Shown: positions 5,694 to 7,519 of the stretch, piece after piece
Layout: every line of letters starts with the position of its first letter
How positions within the stretch are numbered: position 1 is the stretch's first letter
Source of the DNA: Pseudomonadota bacterium
Lineage (GTDB): Bacteria; Pseudomonadota; Alphaproteobacteria; Rhizobiales; Xanthobacteraceae
Assembly: GCA_023433965.1 (NCBI GenBank)
Contig: JAEYTQ010000322.1
Span: forward strand, 1-7,519
Length of the DNA stretch: 7,519 bases
Direction of reading: 5' to 3'
Made by a program: the position numbers and the translations under genes
The notes under the pieces: model-generated
The model's input: only the letters and a program-made list of their open reading frames with translations
What the model was told of the DNA's origin: nothing
Database searches by the model: none

Positions 5694-7519
5694 TCACTCC
5701 GCAGCACGGTTCGTGACGCTGTTCGCTGTAGGCGTCGCTTCGTCATGACCGTCCATCTCGGCGTCCTCGCTGTGCACGATCAGCCGCTTGGCGAAGCGCC
5801 AGATCAGGGCGCCGAAATCGTCCATCACCATGAACATCGCGGGCACGAACACCAGCGACAGGATGGTCGAGAAGATAAGCCCGCCGATCACCGCGAGCGC
5901 CATCGGCGAGCGGAACTCGCCGCCAGCGCCGACTGCGAGCGCGCTCGGCATCATGCCCGCGGCCATCGCGATCGTGGTCATCACGATCGGGCGGGCGCGC
6001 TTCATGCCGGCGTCGATCATGGCCTCCTCGCGCGGCTTGCCGGCGCGAATGGCTTCGATAGCGAATTCCACCAGCATGATCGCGTTCTTGGTGACGATGC
6101 CCATCAGCATCAGGATGCCGATCCACACCGGGGTTGTGAGCTGCTTGCCGGTGACGAGCAGCGCGGCGATGGCGCCACCGATCGAGAGCGGCAGCGAGAA
6201 CAGGATGGTGATCGGTTGCAGGAAGGTGCCGAACAGCAGCACCAGCACGGCATAGACCATCATCAGCCCCGCCGTGATGGCGGTCGCGAAACCCTCCGAC
6301 AATTCGTTCACGCTTTCCGCGTCGCCGGAGGGTGAGACCTTCACGCCCTTCGGCAGGGTCTTCATGACCGGCAAATCGTAGATCTTCTTGGTGGCGTCGC
6401 CGAGCGCGGCCGAGCCGACGAGGTCGGCGGCAACGGTCGCCTGCCGTTCGCGATCGTAGCGGTTGATGCTGGTCGGGCCTTGGTCGAGCTTGACGTCGGC
6501 GATCACCGAGAGCGGCACGCCGCCCTTTTCGCCGCGCTCGCCGAGCGGCACGCGCAGCTGCTCCAGCGTCTTCAGGTTGCCGCGAGCGGCATCCTCGAGC
6601 TGCACGCGGATCGGCACCAGGCGGTCGCCGACGTCGAACTTGGCGAGGGCGGGCCCGACGTCGCCGATGGTGGCGACGCGGATGGTCTGCGACAGGCTTT
6701 CGGTCGAGACGCCGAGCCGTGCGGCCAGATCGGCGTGCGGCTCGATGCGCAGCTCGGGACGCTCCAGCGAGGTTTCCGAGATGACGTTGGCGATGGTGGG
6801 AATCCGCTTCATCTGGGTCGCAAGCTCGCTCGCGACGTTGTTGACGATGTTGGGATCGACGCCGGTCACCACCAGCGAGATCGCGCGCAGGCCGTTCTCG
6901 TCGAGGAACCAGAAGCGGATGTCCGGAACGTTCTCCAGCTCCTGGCTGATCGAGAATTCGAGCTCACGCTGGGTGATGTCGCGGCTGTCCTTCGGCGTAT
7001 AGTTGATGATCAGGGCGGCGCGCCGGACTTCCTGGGTGCCCGGCGGAACGCGCCCGCCGTCGACGAAGATGCTCTTCACCTCGGGCCTCTTGCGCAGCCG
7101 CGCGACGATGTCCTCGGTGACCTTTTCGGTGTAGGCGAGCTGGGTGCCGGGCGGCAGCTCGAGAGCGAGCAGCGAGCGGGCGCTGTCCTGGGCCGGCAGG
7201 AAACCCTGCGGCAGCAGCGTGATGCTCCAGATCGAGGCGGCGAACACGCCGAGCCCGATCAGCACCGTGATGAAATAGCGCTTCACCGACCAGGCCACGA
7301 GGCGATGATAGGCCCGCAGGATGCGGCCGGGCGGCGGCTCCACATGCGTATGGTGCTTGAGGAAGTAGGCCGCCAGCACCGGCGTGACGAAGCGGGCCGC
7401 GAGTAGCGAGAAGAAAACCTGGACCGAGACGGTGATGCCGAACTGCTTGAAGAACTGTCCGGCGATGCCCGACATGAAGCTCGCCGGCGCGAAGATCGCG
7501 ATGATGGTCAGCGAGATCG
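5694..7519 (-). CDS. RND efflux transporter permease, C-terminal part (5' end outside the window)
   Basis: The frame is open to the right edge, so only about 607 C-terminal residues are visible of a protein that normally has about 1,030-1,050. An internal Met codon at 7475 is not the start: the 14 codons before it continue the conserved membrane helix. Counting from that Met, the fragment shows the end of the N-terminal membrane bundle (to about 40), the next helix (about 67-86) followed by the typical GFLPAQD, a large periplasmic porter/docking region (about 100-390), and the last helices (about 395-550). K463 in the TKNAIMLVEF motif corresponds to AcrB K940 of the proton relay; R493 and T500 correspond to AcrB R971 and T978. 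The K-N-A motif points to the HAE drug/hydrophobe group rather than the heavy-metal group. The relay Asp pair lies outside the window. The protein would work as a trimer with a membrane-fusion protein and an outer-membrane channel, probably encoded beyond the right edge. Substrate unknown. It converges on the regulator with a 20-base gap (5674-5693) and no clear terminator. Confidence 0.92.
   Translation of the reverse strand, partial: ISLTIIAIFAPASFMSGIAGQFFKQFGITVSVQVFFSLLAARFVTPVLAAYFLKHHTHVEPPPGRILRAYHRLVAWSVKRYFITVLIGLGVFAASIWSITLLPQGFLPAQDSARSLLALELPPGTQLAYTEKVTEDIVARLRKRPEVKSIFVDGGRVPPGTQEVRRAALIINYTPKDSRDITQRELEFSISQELENVPDIRFWFLDENGLRAISLVVTGVDPNIVNNVASELATQMKRIPTIANVISETSLERPELRIEPHADLAARLGVSTESLSQTIRVATIGDVGPALAKFDVGDRLVPIRVQLEDAARGNLKTLEQLRVPLGERGEKGGVPLSVIADVKLDQGPTSINRYDRERQATVAADLVGSAALGDATKKIYDLPVMKTLPKGVKVSPSGDAESVNELSEGFATAITAGLMMVYAVLVLLFGTFLQPITILFSLPLSIGGAIAALLVTGKQLTTPVWIGILMLMGIVTKNAIMLVEFAIEAIRAGKPREEAMIDAGMKRARPIVMTTIAMAAGMMPSALAVGAGGEFRSPMALAVIGGLIFSTILSLVFVPAMFMVMDDFGALIWRFAKRLIVHSEDAEMDGHDEATPTANSVTNRAAE

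Noticed and set aside
4831..5697. Minus-strand open frame of 288 codons opposite the regulator
   Set aside because: It covers the regulator gene, the divergent intergenic region and the end of the RND gene; it has no recognisable motif and the composition of an antisense shadow.
5397..7406. Plus-strand open frames (5397-6335 and 6480-7406) opposite the RND permease
   Set aside because: Both are His/Arg/Asp-rich antisense shadows of a gene with well-conserved RND motifs.
7473..7475. Met codon at 7475 as the start of the RND gene
   Set aside because: The frame continues to the window edge, and the preceding codons (ISLTIIAIFAPASF) are part of a conserved RND membrane helix, so the gene is cut by the window.

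Overview
The window looks like chromosomal DNA of a high-GC alphaproteobacterium. The strong G/C third-position bias and the protein style (a cache/HAMP/GAF adenylate cyclase, an AsmA-family protein with a Gly/Pro-rich tail, an RND permease) suggest the Bradyrhizobium/Nitrobacteraceae group. That assignment is an inference from appearance; there is no rRNA or other marker here. I see no mobile elements, tRNAs, rRNAs, CRISPR arrays or broken genes.

Layout, left to right. Positions 1-92 are non-coding as far as I can see. On the minus strand, 93-2540 encodes a membrane-bound class III nucleotide cyclase. After a 164-base gap, 2705-4762, also minus, encodes an AsmA-family envelope protein. A 236-base divergent intergenic region (4763-4998) separates it from a plus-strand Crp/Fnr-family regulator at 4999-5673. 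Twenty bases later the regulator converges on the 3' end of a large minus-strand RND efflux permease (5694 to the right edge), whose N-terminal part lies outside the window.

The likely functional thread is cyclic-nucleotide signalling. The cyclase would convert periplasmic (cache) and cytosolic (GAF) cues into cAMP or a related nucleotide. The regulator, which has a recognisable phosphate-binding cassette and a CRP-like recognition helix, could read it. The divergent region between the regulator and the AsmA-family gene carries a 16-base near-match to the classical CRP box (TGTGA-N6-aCACA, 9 of 10 conserved positions), plus a weaker one at the regulator's ribosome-binding site. AsmA-family proteins act in envelope and outer-membrane lipid homeostasis, so envelope maintenance is a plausible output. 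The link between these genes is inferred from adjacency and the box, not demonstrated.

The gene families are ordinary. The points most worth checking are the CRP-like box, the Ala at the second purine-specifying position of the cyclase, the altered ligand-pocket residues in the regulator, and a 12-base in-frame repeat in the AsmA-protein tail.
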